A stretch of DNA of 64,000 nt from Psychrobacillus sp. OK028 (GCF_900103605.1 NZ_FNHY01000005.1:1-64000), one strand, 5' to 3'; positions 35,831-45,140 are shown, counted from the first letter of the stretch. A program made the numbers and translations. The notes: a model not told the origin generated them from the letters alone.

Positions 35831-37225
35831 TTAGGCTTCGTCAATTGCGATTTTGTCTAATGGTGTATTGTAAAGTTCTTTATCTAGTTCACCAGTGATT
35901 TTCGCAGTTGCGACACCGGCAGTCATGGATCCACTTACATTTACTGCAGTACGTCCCATATCGATTAGTGGTTCAACTGATACTAGAAGTCCCGCTAAAG
36001 CAACTGGTAAATTTAATGCAGATAGAACTAAGATCGCAGCAAATGTTGCGCCGCCCCCAACTCCCGCTACACCGAACGAACTAATCGCTACTACTGCGAT
36101 TACGGTTAAGATAAACATTGGATCTAACGGATTGATACCTACTGATGGAGCTATCATAAATGCCAGCATTGCTGGGTAAATTCCCGCACATCCATTCTGA
36201 CCGATAGATAACCCGAATGATCCGGAGAAGTTTGCTACCCCTTCGGATACACCCAATTTAGTTGTTTGCGCATTGATATTAATCGGTAGCGCACCAGCAC
36301 TTGAACGTGAAGTGAACGCAAAGATCAATGGTTCTGCCGCTTTTTTAACATACGTTATTGGGTTCAATCCAGATAGTGAAATGATCAATAAATGAATTGC
36401 GAACATTACTACCAAAGCTACATATGATGCAAGAACAAACTTACCTAAATTGTAAATGGCACCAAAATCAGATGTTGCTACAGTTCTTGCAATAATTGCT
36501 AAAATTCCGTATGGAGTTAAACGAAGTACTAGTTTCACTACTCGCATAACTAATGCATAGATTGCATCAATACCTGTTTTTATCGTTGCTGCTGTTTCTT
36601 TTTCTTTACGAGCTATTCCTAAATAAGCAAATCCTAAAAATGCTGCGAAGATTACAACCCCAATTGTTGAAGTCGGGCGTGCACCTGTGAAATCTAAAAA
36701 TGGATTTGCAGGTATTAAGTCAATTATTTGATCTGGAAGTGTTTTATCTGCAACTTCCGCTGAGCGACCTTCATAATATTCTGCACGTGCTGTTTCTGCA
36801 TCCCCTTGAATGATTTGATCTGCATTTAAATCGAATATTGCTGCAGAGCTAATACCAATAACTGCCGCAATAGCAGTTGTTCCGATTAAGAAACTTAAAA
36901 TAATTGCAGCCATTTTACCAAAGTTTTTACCAATTGTGATTTTTGTAAACGCCCCTAAAATAGAGATGAATACTAATGGCATAACAATCATTTGTAATAA
37001 TTTTACGTAACCAGTACCAATTAGATTATACCAAGGTACCGTTTCCGCCAATACTTCCGAATCTACCCCGTAGGCAAGATTCAAAACTAACCCTAAAACA
37101 ATCCCTAATCCTAGTGCAGTAAATACACGTTTTGAAAAAGAAATATGTTTCTTCTGCATAAAGATTAAAACTCCAACTAAAAGGAGTAAAGCTACAATGT
37201 TAAGAACAATAAATAATATATTCAT
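35831..37225 (-). CDS. tcyP: L-cystine symporter (TcyP type, dicarboxylate/cation symporter family)
   Basis: The 464-residue membrane protein belongs to the DAACS family. The N-terminus (MNILFIVLNIVALLLLVGVL...QKKHISFSKRVFTALGLGIVLGL) matches TcyP-type cystine carriers. The serine-rich re-entrant loop (AFTSRSSAGALPININAQTTKLGVSE) and the NGCAGIYPAM region are present. Cystine is the expected substrate; related members carry dicarboxylates. The open frame begins at 37255, but ATG at 37225 has GGAGG seven bases upstream. Confidence 0.88.
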   Translation of the reverse strand: MNILFIVLNIVALLLLVGVLIFMQKKHISFSKRVFTALGLGIVLGLVLNLAYGVDSEVLAETVPWYNLIGTGYVKLLQMIVMPLVFISILGAFTKITIGKNFGKMAAIILSFLIGTTAIAAVIGISSAAIFDLNADQIIQGDAETARAEYYEGRSAEVADKTLPDQIIDLIPANPFLDFTGARPTSTIGVVIFAAFLGFAYLGIARKEKETAATIKTGIDAIYALVMRVVKLVLRLTPYGILAIIARTVATSDFGAIYNLGKFVLASYVALVVMFAIHLLIISLSGLNPITYVKKAAEPLIFAFTSRSSAGALPININAQTTKLGVSEGVANFSGSFGLSIGQNGCAGIYPAMLAFMIAPSVGINPLDPMFILTVIAVVAISSFGVAGVGGGATFAAILVLSALNLPVALAGLLVSVEPLIDMGRTAVNVSGSMTAGVATAKITGELDKELYNTPLDKIAIDEA

Positions 37226-37390
37226 ATAAATACCTCCGTCTTTCTTGCTCATCATATAATAATACTTTCATCCCTATTGGTCAAGTAGGAATTACTTTCT
37301 AACTAATATAGGTCTTCCCTACTTTCTTTAAGTCAAATCAGCTATACTAGAAATAAATGAATAATTAGATTGGCTACGGGGGTGAAAAAT

Positions 37391-38845
37391 TTGATAGCAA
37401 GTTTTTATGGTATTATCGTTTCTGGAATTTTAATACTAAATATTTCTTTAGCGATTGCACTTATATTTTTAGAGCGTCGAGATGCATCTGCTACGTGGGC
37501 ATGGATTTTAGTCCTTTTCTTCATCCCTATTTTAGGATTCGGTATTTACTTATTATTTGGTAGAAAGCTACGAAAGAAAACCTTATTCCGTTGGGAAGGG
37601 AAAAACAAAATTGGTATTGATAAGCTCATTGAATTTCAAATGGAAGCTATTGAGGATGACTCTTTCGATTTTCGTTTAGATGATGCAATGCACTACAAAG
37701 AGTTAATAGTCATGCATCTTCATAATAACCAAGCAGTTTTAACTCAGGATAACAAAGTCGAAATTTTCACCGATGGACGAGAAAAATTTGATGCACTCCT
37801 GGAAGATATCGAGAATGCAAAGAATCATATCCACATTCAATACTATATCTTCCGTTTAGATTCCTTAGGTCAGCAAATTTATCAAGCAGTGTTAGCCAAA
37901 GCAAAACAAGGGGTAAAAGTAAGAATTTTATATGATGATACTGGATCACGCTCGTTAAGAAAGAGACATTTTAAAGAACTGATTGAACTAGGTGGCCGGG
38001 TAGAAGCATTTTTCCCTTCTATTCTTCCACTGATCAACCCACGTATGAATTACCGGAACCACCGAAAAATTGTCGTGATAGATGGACGAGTAGGCTATAT
38101 CGGTGGTTTTAACGTTGGCGATGAGTACCTTGGGTTAAAGAAGAAGTTTGGTTATTGGCGTGATACACATTTACGCATTGAAGGTAGCTCCGTGCATCCA
38201 CTTCAAACTAGGTTCATCCTCGATTGGAACCAAGCATCCACCGAGCATGATATCGAGTACTCTGATATATTTTTCCCCGCTATTCCGATGAAGGGATCTG
38301 TTGGTTTACAAATTGTTTCTAGTGGACCAGATTCCGAATGGGAGCAGATAAAAAATGGATATCTGAAGTTAATTATGATGGCCAAAAAGTATATTTATAT
38401 TCAATCACCATACTTCATACCAGATGCCAGCTTTATGGACACGCTACGAATTGCATGTCTTTCTGGTATTGATGTAAGAATCATGATTCCAAACAAGCCT
38501 GATCATATTTTTGTTTACTGGGCAACGTACTCCTATGTAGGTGATTTAATACGAGCAGGAGCAAAGATATATATTTATGAAAATGGATTTTTGCATACAA
38601 AAATGATTGTCATTGATGACGAGGCTTCAACAGTAGGAACGGCTAATATTGATGTGAGAAGTTTTAAATTGAATTTTGAAGTAAATGCCTTTATATATGA
38701 TCGCGAAACCTCTCATCAATTAGCGGAAACGTTTGAAGAGGATATGAAGTTATCTACAGAGCTGACAGCAGATATTTATGAAAAAAGATCAAGAATGATT
38801 AAATTCAAGGAATCTTTAGCACGCCTAATCTCACCGATACTTTAA
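37391..38845 (+). CDS. cls: Cardiolipin synthase
   Basis: The 484-residue phospholipase D family enzyme has two N-terminal membrane helices and two HKD motifs (NHRKIVVIDGRVGYIGGFNVGDEYLG near 215-245 and HTKMIVIDDEASTVGTANIDVRSF near 395-425). It makes cardiolipin from two phosphatidylglycerol molecules. Length matches the family. The open frame starts at 37370; TTG at 37391 has GGGGGTG eight bases upstream and is preferred. Confidence 0.94.
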   Translation: MIASFYGIIVSGILILNISLAIALIFLERRDASATWAWILVLFFIPILGFGIYLLFGRKLRKKTLFRWEGKNKIGIDKLIEFQMEAIEDDSFDFRLDDAMHYKELIVMHLHNNQAVLTQDNKVEIFTDGREKFDALLEDIENAKNHIHIQYYIFRLDSLGQQIYQAVLAKAKQGVKVRILYDDTGSRSLRKRHFKELIELGGRVEAFFPSILPLINPRMNYRNHRKIVVIDGRVGYIGGFNVGDEYLGLKKKFGYWRDTHLRIEGSSVHPLQTRFILDWNQASTEHDIEYSDIFFPAIPMKGSVGLQIVSSGPDSEWEQIKNGYLKLIMMAKKYIYIQSPYFIPDASFMDTLRIACLSGIDVRIMIPNKPDHIFVYWATYSYVGDLIRAGAKIYIYENGFLHTKMIVIDDEASTVGTANIDVRSFKLNFEVNAFIYDRETSHQLAETFEEDMKLSTELTADIYEKRSRMIKFKESLARLISPIL

Positions 38846-38875
38846 TGAAACTTTGACACTGAAAATTCCTTTAGA

Positions 38876-38951
38876 GGTAAAACACGTTTCTATCGTTTAA
38901 GGTAGGCTTTGGACAGCGTTGTCGCTATATAATTACCGTTTAATTTTTAGG
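38876..38951 (+). repeat. Long near-palindromic repeat, half copy cut by the MITE
   Basis: AGGCTTTGGACAGCGTTGTCG and CTATATAATTACCGTTTAAT match the left half of the palindrome at 54016-54188. The right half is absent; MITE copy 2 begins directly at this point, so it probably inserted here and the rest was lost. Confidence 0.6.
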
Positions 38952-38956
38952 GAGGC

Positions 38957-39078
38957 TGGGACAGAAGTAGTCTCAATCAATGAAAAAAGGAAAATTGCGT
39001 GTGCGATATCATTTTTTTGTTATTTAACTCTAAATCTTGAGGTAAAAATATCTAAACATAGGGACACTTCTTTCGTTT
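38957..39078 (-). pseudogene. IS1182-family transposase remnant in MITE copy 2
   Basis: On the minus strand an ATG at about 39060 begins MFRYFYLKI and stops at once; it matches the copy 1 frame (FKDYYMNQIILPLDL) with deletions and frameshifts. The following AATGATATCGCACACGC is shared by both copies. It is clearly non-functional. Confidence 0.5.
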
Positions 39079-39187
39079 AGAATTTGGAAGTAGAATACTT
39101 AAATTTTAACAGAGGTTGTCTTTTTTATACTTGAATTTATGGAGATTTACTTGATATAGAGGGGAAAATAGTTGTTCGTAGTGAAGG

Positions 39188-39270
39188 CGACGACTCCTAA
39201 GGGAACAGCACGAGGGAGAGACTACAGGCTCGAGCCGTGCCCCTAGGAAAGCGTCCGCCGTAACGGAGAA
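39188..39270 (-). repeat. GC-rich dispersed repeat, copy 4 (inside MITE copy 2)
   Basis: GGCGACGACTCCTAAGGGAA, CAGGCTCGAGCCGTGCCCC and TAGGAAAGCGTCCGCCG are the reverse complement of copy 2 at 25650. The TAAGGG/CCCCTA arm pairing is kept. Confidence 0.75.
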
Positions 39271-39393
39271 CAACGGCGGCGAAGCTGAAATAAAAAAGGA
39301 AGCAGTCCAAATTTTACTTATCGTAAAATTTGGACTGCTTTTGATTTTGAAATAGGTTCTGTCCCAGCCTCTTAAACATCTATTTATGTTCTC

Positions 39394-40236
39394 TTATAAA
39401 TCTAAAAATTCTTCTAATGTTTCATTAGCTTCGTATACTTGCCCACTTAGTTCTTTCCCAACGTACCGGAAGTGCCATGGCTCATACATATAGCCCGTAA
39501 TTTTCTCTGACCCTTTAGGGTAACGCATGATAAAACCATACTTATGGGCATTGGCAGCCACCCATTTACCGGCTTCTGTTTCACCAAAGCTTTCCCTCGC
39601 GAAGTGTTGTTCAAAATGCTGCTCTCCAATATCAAAAGCTAATCCCGTTTGATGCTCGGAATACCCAGGACGCGCACTATAACGATCCGCAGCGGCCTGA
39701 CCATCATTCGATACATAGCGATCATAAAGCTTTGTTTGATAGTCAAATGATCGATATGTGCTGAAAGCAATAAGCTCATATCCAGACAAAGTAGCCTCTG
39801 CTGCCATTTCTTGAAAAGCGGCTCTTGCTTCTTTGCTTTCACCAGGTGCATAATCCGCAGGAAGAGGATACTTTTTGCTAGCAATTACTTGCCCTTCCAC
39901 TACGGTTGGTTCCTGGGGCAATAATTCGTTTCCAATATAGCCATTTGCTCCAGACATATCTACGTCTTCCACAACAGGCTCTTCCTCGACAGGAATTTCC
40001 TGGATCGGTTCTTCTACGATTGGTTCCTCGATAATAGGTTCTTCTGTTTGATCCACTTCTGCGGATTGCTCAACCTCCGTCAAATTACGAAGTTTCTCTA
40101 TACTTTTATCTATATTCCAACCATTCATCCCTACCCACACTACCATTGCTCCTATTAATAGTCCTGCAATAGTTCCCGAAACAATATATGGCCATTTTTT
40201 CTTTTTTTCCTGTAAAAGTTTATATCTTGATTGCAT
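39394..40236 (-). CDS. D-alanyl-D-alanine carboxypeptidase, VanY/LdcB type
   Basis: The 280-residue protein has a cytosolic basic start, one membrane helix (about 16-38), an acidic proline/glutamate spacer with repeated EEPI-type units (about 60-90), and an outer VanY domain with zinc motif residues in SARPGYSEHQTGLAFDIG and EPWHFRYVG. It trims D-Ala or peptides from peptidoglycan stems. It is a single gene with an AAGAAGGAAG ribosome site. Confidence 0.9.
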   Translation of the reverse strand: MQSRYKLLQEKKKKWPYIVSGTIAGLLIGAMVVWVGMNGWNIDKSIEKLRNLTEVEQSAEVDQTEEPIIEEPIVEEPIQEIPVEEEPVVEDVDMSGANGYIGNELLPQEPTVVEGQVIASKKYPLPADYAPGESKEARAAFQEMAAEATLSGYELIAFSTYRSFDYQTKLYDRYVSNDGQAAADRYSARPGYSEHQTGLAFDIGEQHFEQHFARESFGETEAGKWVAANAHKYGFIMRYPKGSEKITGYMYEPWHFRYVGKELSGQVYEANETLEEFLDL

Positions 40237-40370
40237 GTTTTTGGACTTCCTTCTTTCTTGTTACGATATTTCTAGTTTACCATTTTTTCCATAACTATTC
40301 TCTTATTCAATTTGAACTTTACCAAAATAATTATAACCAGTGATACGGATAATAGAATCCTCCTAAATAA

Positions 40371-40408
40371 GTAAAACGCATCTACCTGTTATAGGTAAAT
40401 GCGCTCTC
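40371..40408 (-). terminator. Terminator of the 81-residue membrane protein gene
   Basis: On the minus strand GCGCATTTACCT pairs with AGGTAGATGCGT, followed by TTT. Confidence 0.65.
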
Positions 40409-40409
40409 T

Positions 40410-40655
40410 TTAGAGAAACATTAATAATAATACGACAAAAAATAACACTGCAAACAATATGGACATGCCCTTCATCCACTTCGCTTCTCTGACGAACCCT
40501 TTTTCCTTGAAGCTTATCGCTCGAAAGCCGTTACTTAGTGCAAAAATTGCTGTCATTAACAAAACAGCCATATTCATATTACCTTTTATAATAAATACCA
40601 AAGCTGAAACACTCACTACAGCAATTAACAAACCAAAAATCCAATTTTTATTCAT
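40410..40655 (-). CDS. Small membrane protein of unknown function
   Basis: The 81-residue protein has three hydrophobic segments (about 4-20, 26-42 and 60-80) separated by a basic loop (FKEKGFVREAKWMKG). The open frame runs further upstream, but ATG at 40655 has GGAGGTG upstream. I do not recognise the family. It follows the yidC-like gene and its terminator on the same strand, so it may have its own promoter. Confidence 0.65.
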   Translation of the reverse strand: MNKNWIFGLLIAVVSVSALVFIIKGNMNMAVLLMTAIFALSNGFRAISFKEKGFVREAKWMKGMSILFAVLFFVVLLLMFL

Positions 40656-40713
40656 GTATTTACACCTCCTACGAAAAACACGACCCCTATGCTTTGGAGG
40701 TCTGGACACTCAA

Positions 40714-40748
40714 GAAAAAAACGAAGCAACAAGCGCTTCGTTTTTGTT
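40714..40748 (-). terminator. Terminator of the yidC-like gene
   Basis: On the minus strand ACGAAGC pairs with GCTTCGT across a short GCTTGTT loop, followed by six T residues. Confidence 0.8.
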
Positions 40749-41516
40749 TTATACAGATTTCTCTGCTTTTTCTGGATGATTAGAGTAGAATTTACGCCCT
40801 AAGTATGTTTGGAATATCAGTAATAGTCCACCAACGGCCCAATAGACTGGCAGTGCAGCCATAGAACTAAAGGAAATGAACATAATCATAATAGGCGAAA
40901 TATAAATCATCATTTTCATTTGTTGCTTCTGCTGCTCAGGTACTGTCCATAACGAAACCTTTGCTTGTATGAAATAAACTGCTCCAGCAATCAGTGTCAT
41001 AGCAATATCTGGAGTACCTAAGTTAAACCATAAAAATGGATGTGCTTTGATTTCAGCCGAATAAAGAATGGCAAAATACAATCCCATAACAATAGGCATC
41101 TGAATAATCATCGGAAGGCAACCCATGTTTAGTGGATTCACTCCATGCTTACGATACAATCCCATCATCTCTTGTTGTAGAGCCATTTGCTGTTCTTTAT
41201 CTTTTGTTTCTTTTAATCTCTTTTGGATATCATCCATTTCTGGTTTAAGCTTATCCATTTTTTCTTTCATGCCTTGTTGATTTTTATAATTTTTAAGCAT
41301 CAAGGGCATAAGAAGAAGTCGAATAAGTACGGTAATCGCGATAATCGCTAATCCGTAACTACCATTGAACATTTCTCCAAAGAAATGTATAAGAAATTCA
41401 AAAGGTCGAACAAAAATATTATAAAAAGTACCTTCTTTGTTTTCTACTCCAGAACATCCACTAAGCAATAATGCTGCAAATACAAGAATAGAAAATAAAC
41501 TAATCTTCTTTTTCAT
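40749..41516 (-). CDS. yidC: Membrane protein insertase YidC/OxaA (lipoprotein form)
   Basis: The 255-residue protein has a lipoprotein signal with LLSGC (Cys21) and five membrane helices. The conserved arginine of the hydrophilic groove is in ITVLIRLLLMPLMLKN, and a charged cytosolic hairpin follows (KMDKLKPEMDDIQKRLKETKD). YidC inserts small and tail membrane proteins. Because Bacillales usually carry a first copy beside rnpA near the origin, this is probably the second paralogue (YqjG-like). ATG at 41516 has AAGGTG upstream. Confidence 0.92.
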   Translation of the reverse strand: MKKKISLFSILVFAALLLSGCSGVENKEGTFYNIFVRPFEFLIHFFGEMFNGSYGLAIIAITVLIRLLLMPLMLKNYKNQQGMKEKMDKLKPEMDDIQKRLKETKDKEQQMALQQEMMGLYRKHGVNPLNMGCLPMIIQMPIVMGLYFAILYSAEIKAHPFLWFNLGTPDIAMTLIAGAVYFIQAKVSLWTVPEQQKQQMKMMIYISPIMIMFISFSSMAALPVYWAVGGLLLIFQTYLGRKFYSNHPEKAEKSV

Positions 41517-41595
41517 AACCATTCACCTTCACTCTTCAAACTATAAAGAAGTATACCTTACTATGAAGCTATTTATCAAATTTAACCTAAAATAA

Positions 41596-42387
41596 TTAAA
41601 CAGATTGTTGTTCATTAGGAAAGTTATATTTAAAACTTGGATGTTCTTGGTTATCTCGATATTGCTTCGGTGTAAGTCCTGTATACTTTTTGAATATGCG
41701 AGTGAAATAGCTTTGATTGCAAAAATGGAAGCTACTCGAAATATCGGATATCGGCTTGTTTGTATTTCTTAAAAAATATTGGCATTCTTCTACTTTACGA
41801 ACATTTAAGTATTCTACAAGAGTTACTCCTGTATGTTCTCTAAAGATACGAGAAAGATGACTAGTACTAATATTAAAGTGTTTAGCAATATCCTCTACTG
41901 TTAGATTTGTCTCTATTTCATCATTAATATAAAGAATTACTTTGTTAACCGTTTGATGTCCGAATGATGGTTTCTTCCTTTCGGTAATGACCATCACAAA
42001 AAACTCTACTAGCTCATCTGCGCATAGTAAAAATTGTGCATCACTCATTTTTGTCTCAATTGTTTCTAAACATGCAATATTAAAAGCTCTAATTTTATCA
42101 ATAGGCACTTGACTTTCATTTAACTTTCTTCCCATGACAGCTGATAGTTGTATATAGTAATACTTAACGTTTAAAATCATATTCTTACGTGTTCTTGCAA
42201 TTATTAAATCAATCATGCTTCTTAAAATTTCTTTGGCTTCGTCTATTTCAAAAGAAAACATTTTTTGAAATAGCTGTTCTTCCAATTCTATAAAGGAGTC
42301 TAGGCCTTCTACTTTTGTTGTCACAGCTATTTCTCTATTATACACTTTGGAAAAATTCTCTAAAAATCGCTTTTCTACAGTCTTCAT
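41596..42387 (-). CDS. AraC-family transcriptional regulator
   Basis: The 263-residue protein has a C-terminal AraC domain with two helix-turn-helix units (TVEDIAKHFNISTSHLSRIFREHTG; PISDISSSFHFCNQSYFTRIFKKYTG, about residues 160-250). The N-terminal 150 residues are helical and do not look like a cupin. No obvious partner gene: yidC lies downstream on the same strand after 79 bases. Confidence 0.88.
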   Translation of the reverse strand: MKTVEKRFLENFSKVYNREIAVTTKVEGLDSFIELEEQLFQKMFSFEIDEAKEILRSMIDLIIARTRKNMILNVKYYYIQLSAVMGRKLNESQVPIDKIRAFNIACLETIETKMSDAQFLLCADELVEFFVMVITERKKPSFGHQTVNKVILYINDEIETNLTVEDIAKHFNISTSHLSRIFREHTGVTLVEYLNVRKVEECQYFLRNTNKPISDISSSFHFCNQSYFTRIFKKYTGLTPKQYRDNQEHPSFKYNFPNEQQSV

Positions 42388-42484
42388 ATGTCCCTCTTTT
42401 TCCCTCCTAATAGGTCCAAATATCCATTAACCTAATTAGGTATGTTGTATTAACTTAATCCATTATCCTGGAAATTTTCGTTTT

Positions 42485-43387
42485 TTACAACTGTTTTGTA
42501 TCAACTTTTTTAGGAATAAGCATTTTTACATGTTGAGGAAGCACTTTTATTTCTAATGGGGTACAATCTCCTTCGTCCCCATCTACATTACAATATAATG
42601 GAGCTTGTGATTCGATTAATACTTTAGTTGATTCAATCAATTCAACTCCATCATCCTTTTCTAAGTTTCCAAATAATATTTTTGCACCCATTCGAGCTAT
42701 GGCAGCCAGCCCAGCCTGTTTAATAATATAGATATGCAACTTCCCATCGTTGACTTCAGCGGAATTTACCATTTTCTCAAAGCCACCCACTGAGTTAGTT
42801 AATGCTACGAGTATAAGAATAGGCGTACCCTTCCAAACGCCCTGATCATGCGTAATGGTCATCTCTATTTCTTCACTAGAAATAATAGCCTTAGCCCCTT
42901 CTAACAGGTATGCAAGGGAGCCCATTTTTGTTTTTTGTTCAACCGTTGTCTCGGCTACACGACTTGCTATTTCACCTATAGCTACTATATTCATGAAATA
43001 CTTATCGCCTATTTGTCCAATATCCACCATTTTTGTATGGTTCATTTTCAACGCTTCAATGGCAAGCTCAGGCTCCAATGGAATTCCTAATGCACGTGCA
43101 AAGTCATTTACAGTACCTAGTGGAATAAAAGAGAATAATGGTTGATATGGCTGCTCTGCAAGACCATTTACAACTTCATTAATCGTCCCATCACCACCCA
43201 TTGCAAGTAAAAAGTCTACTTTCTCTTCACAGGCCTGTTTAGCAAATACGGTGGCATCATTTTGTTTTTCCGTCTCTTTAATAATGACTTTATATCCCAA
43301 TCCTTCTAATACATTAATAGTTATTTCTTTATACTGATCTGCGTCTGCTTTACCAGAAGACGGATTGTAGATGAACATTGCTTTCAC
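42485..43387 (-). CDS. Diacylglycerol/lipid kinase (DagK family)
   Basis: The 300-residue lipid kinase has FIYNPSSGKA, the nucleotide-binding MGGDGTINEVVNGL and the PLGTVNDFARALGIP motif. Such enzymes phosphorylate diacylglycerol or related lipids; DgkB recycles diacylglycerol from lipoteichoic acid synthesis, while BmrU/YtlR-like paralogues have unclear roles. GTG at 43387 with AGGAGG seven bases upstream is preferred to the ATG at 43405. It stands beside the divergent MFS gene, which recalls bmrU-bmr. Confidence 0.88.
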   Translation of the reverse strand: MKAMFIYNPSSGKADADQYKEITINVLEGLGYKVIIKETEKQNDATVFAKQACEEKVDFLLAMGGDGTINEVVNGLAEQPYQPLFSFIPLGTVNDFARALGIPLEPELAIEALKMNHTKMVDIGQIGDKYFMNIVAIGEIASRVAETTVEQKTKMGSLAYLLEGAKAIISSEEIEMTITHDQGVWKGTPILILVALTNSVGGFEKMVNSAEVNDGKLHIYIIKQAGLAAIARMGAKILFGNLEKDDGVELIESTKVLIESQAPLYCNVDGDEGDCTPLEIKVLPQHVKMLIPKKVDTKQL

Positions 43388-43504
43388 AGGACTTCCTCCT
43401 AGCATTTTTTTGTTTCAAATTCCCTTTATCAATCTTTTTAAAACCTAGGTTTAGAATAAATGGTAAACTATGAGTAATGATTACGATAGAAATGAGGAGC
43501 AGAG

Positions 43505-44635
43505 TTGCACTTTTTCATATATATTATTATTTTTTTCTCGTTCTTTGATTTATTCTCCCAACTACCTATAATGAGCCCCTTTGCGGAATCATTGGGGGCT
43601 ACTCCTTTTATAACTGGATTAGCCGTTGGGATGTATTCACTTTCCAACACTTTCGGTAATGTTATCTCTGGATTCTTAACGGATAGAAAAGGACCCTTTT
43701 ATATTTTAATCATCGGCTTGTTTACAACGAGCTTTTCATTATTCCTATATCAATTTGTCAACGATCCCATAGAATTATTAGTTATTCGGTTTTTACACGG
43801 CTTAGTTGCGGGACTAATTGTGCCTGCAGCATTTACCTATTCAGCCAATAAAACTTCAAAGGATAAACGAGGGAAAGGTGTTGCACTATCTGGTGCATTT
43901 GTTGGACTTGCGGCAATCGCAGGTCCAGCAACAAGTGGAATTCTCGCTAGTAAAAAAAGTGAGGTGTTTGTGTTAGGTCTAACTGGCTCCATTATGCTTG
44001 TATTAAGTATTCTAGCACTTGTTTTGTTAAGAAAAATTGCAATTGACAGAAAGGATAAGGTAGTTTCCTCTCCTCACTCCGTTCGCTCTATATTCCAACG
44101 CAGCGGAATTATTAAGTCATTTGCAGGTGCGTTTTTCTTAATGTTTTCACAAGGGGTATTAGCTTATATGCTGCCATTAAAGGTATTACACCTTGGTTTT
44201 GATTCTAAAACAAGTGGATTGCTGCTAAGTATGTTTGGTTTTGTAGCTATTTTGGTGTTTATACTGCCGATTAATCGAATATTTGACCGCGTGAAACCCG
44301 TTTACACATTTACTTTTGGGATGTGTCTTATGGGAATTAGTATGTTATTGCTTGGCCAAACCTATTCACTGAGCTTACTTTACGTCTGGATGGGGTTATA
44401 TGGAATAGGATTTGCTTTTCTATTCCCTTCTATTAACACACTCTTAATCGATTCAAGCGAACAGTCCTTCCGCGGAAAGGCTTATGGCTATTTTTATGCG
44501 TTCTTCTCTATTGGTGTTGTGGTAGGTTCTAGTATCACGGGATTTCTTGAACTAACTGCAACAGGCGGCTTTACGTTGACAGGAGTTATTTTGTTGATTG
44601 TCTCTATCTTGGCACTTGTTTGGAGGAAACAATAA
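43505..44635 (+). CDS. MFS efflux transporter
   Basis: The 376-residue protein has 12 membrane helices. Motif A-like GFLTDRKGPFYILIIG follows helix 2, and AFVGLAAIAGPATSGILA in helix 5 resembles the antiporter motif. It begins with TTG behind GAGGAG. The gene is divergent from the lipid kinase gene with about 117 bases between. Its substrate is unknown. Confidence 0.86.
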   Translation: MHFFIYIIIFFSFFDLFSQLPIMSPFAESLGATPFITGLAVGMYSLSNTFGNVISGFLTDRKGPFYILIIGLFTTSFSLFLYQFVNDPIELLVIRFLHGLVAGLIVPAAFTYSANKTSKDKRGKGVALSGAFVGLAAIAGPATSGILASKKSEVFVLGLTGSIMLVLSILALVLLRKIAIDRKDKVVSSPHSVRSIFQRSGIIKSFAGAFFLMFSQGVLAYMLPLKVLHLGFDSKTSGLLLSMFGFVAILVFILPINRIFDRVKPVYTFTFGMCLMGISMLLLGQTYSLSLLYVWMGLYGIGFAFLFPSINTLLIDSSEQSFRGKAYGYFYAFFSIGVVVGSSITGFLELTATGGFTLTGVILLIVSILALVWRKQ

Positions 44636-44636
44636 G

Positions 44637-44671
44637 ACAGGAATGTGTCTATTGACCCATTCCTGTTTTTA
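44637..44671 (+). terminator. Terminator of the MFS gene
   Basis: ACAGGAATG and CATTCCTGT form a stem across a 12-base loop, followed by TTTT on the plus strand; it begins right after the stop codon. Confidence 0.75.
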
Positions 44672-44676
44672 AATCA

Positions 44677-45015
44677 TTATAAAGTTATTTGTTCGTTAAC
44701 ATTCGGTTTTTTATCTGTCTCTTTCGTGTCATTAGAAGATTTCTTAGAATTGTCCTGGACTTCCTCGTTGTAGTACTGGACGCTTGTCATAGCCCCTTCA
44801 TCCACCATTTTATTATCTTGAATATCGTGGGGATCTGGATGTCCCGCTGCGGTAAATTCAGATTTTTGATGCTTTTGTGAGTCTATATAAGCATTCACCT
44901 TAGATTTTGTATTATTGAAAGCTACGATTGCTTTATCACGATTCTCTTTTTTACTAAAATACGCATATGCCCCTGCTGCTAATCCAGCTAATAAAAGTGA
45001 TTTGTTTTTTGCCAT
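44677..45015 (-). CDS. YtxH-like small stress protein with N-terminal membrane segment
   Basis: The 112-residue protein has a short hydrophobic N-terminal segment (SLLLAGLAAGAYAYFSKKENRDKA), then a long polar, lysine-rich low-complexity tail. This layout resembles YtxH/YtxG-type general stress proteins, but similarity is weak. ATG at 45015 has GGAGG eight bases upstream. A possible SigB promoter (45049-45074) fits a stress role. Confidence 0.65.
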   Translation of the reverse strand: MAKNKSLLLAGLAAGAYAYFSKKENRDKAIVAFNNTKSKVNAYIDSQKHQKSEFTAAGHPDPHDIQDNKMVDEGAMTSVQYYNEEVQDNSKKSSNDTKETDKKPNVNEQITL

Positions 45016-45048
45016 TATCATTACCTCCAAATTTTATATATAGTATAC

Positions 45049-45074
45049 ATACCCCATAATTAATAGGTTCACAC
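45049..45074 (-). promoter_or_regulatory. Possible SigB promoter of the YtxH-like gene
   Basis: On the minus strand GTGTGA and GGGTAT are separated by 14 bases. The -10 box is perfect SigB consensus and the -35 box matches four of six positions. Confidence 0.45.
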
Positions 45075-45084
45075 CTTTACAAGA

Positions 45085-45140
45085 AAAATCCTCTTTCAAG
45101 TGCTTTGGACAGTTTATCACTATTATTACCGATTATCACA
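45085..45140 (+). repeat. Short fragment related to the near-palindromic repeat
   Basis: GTGCTTTGGACAGTTTATCAC and ATTATTACCGATTA resemble the left arm of the repeat at 54016-54188 (GCTTTGGACCGACG...GATTACCGA). The similarity is short, so this is a weak call. The surrounding intergenic stretch is otherwise AT-rich. Confidence 0.35.

Larger units (their letters stand above)
38952..39371 (-). mobile_element. MITE-like element, copy 2 (inverted relative to copy 1)
   Basis: The 420-base unit has perfect 15-bp terminal inverted repeats (GAGGCTGGGACAGAA / TTCTGTCCCAGCCTC). Its interior matches copy 1 in reverse: transposase-like remnant, GC-rich repeat, then the AAATTTTA hairpin. It lies in the cls-vanY intergenic stretch. 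Confidence 0.8.
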
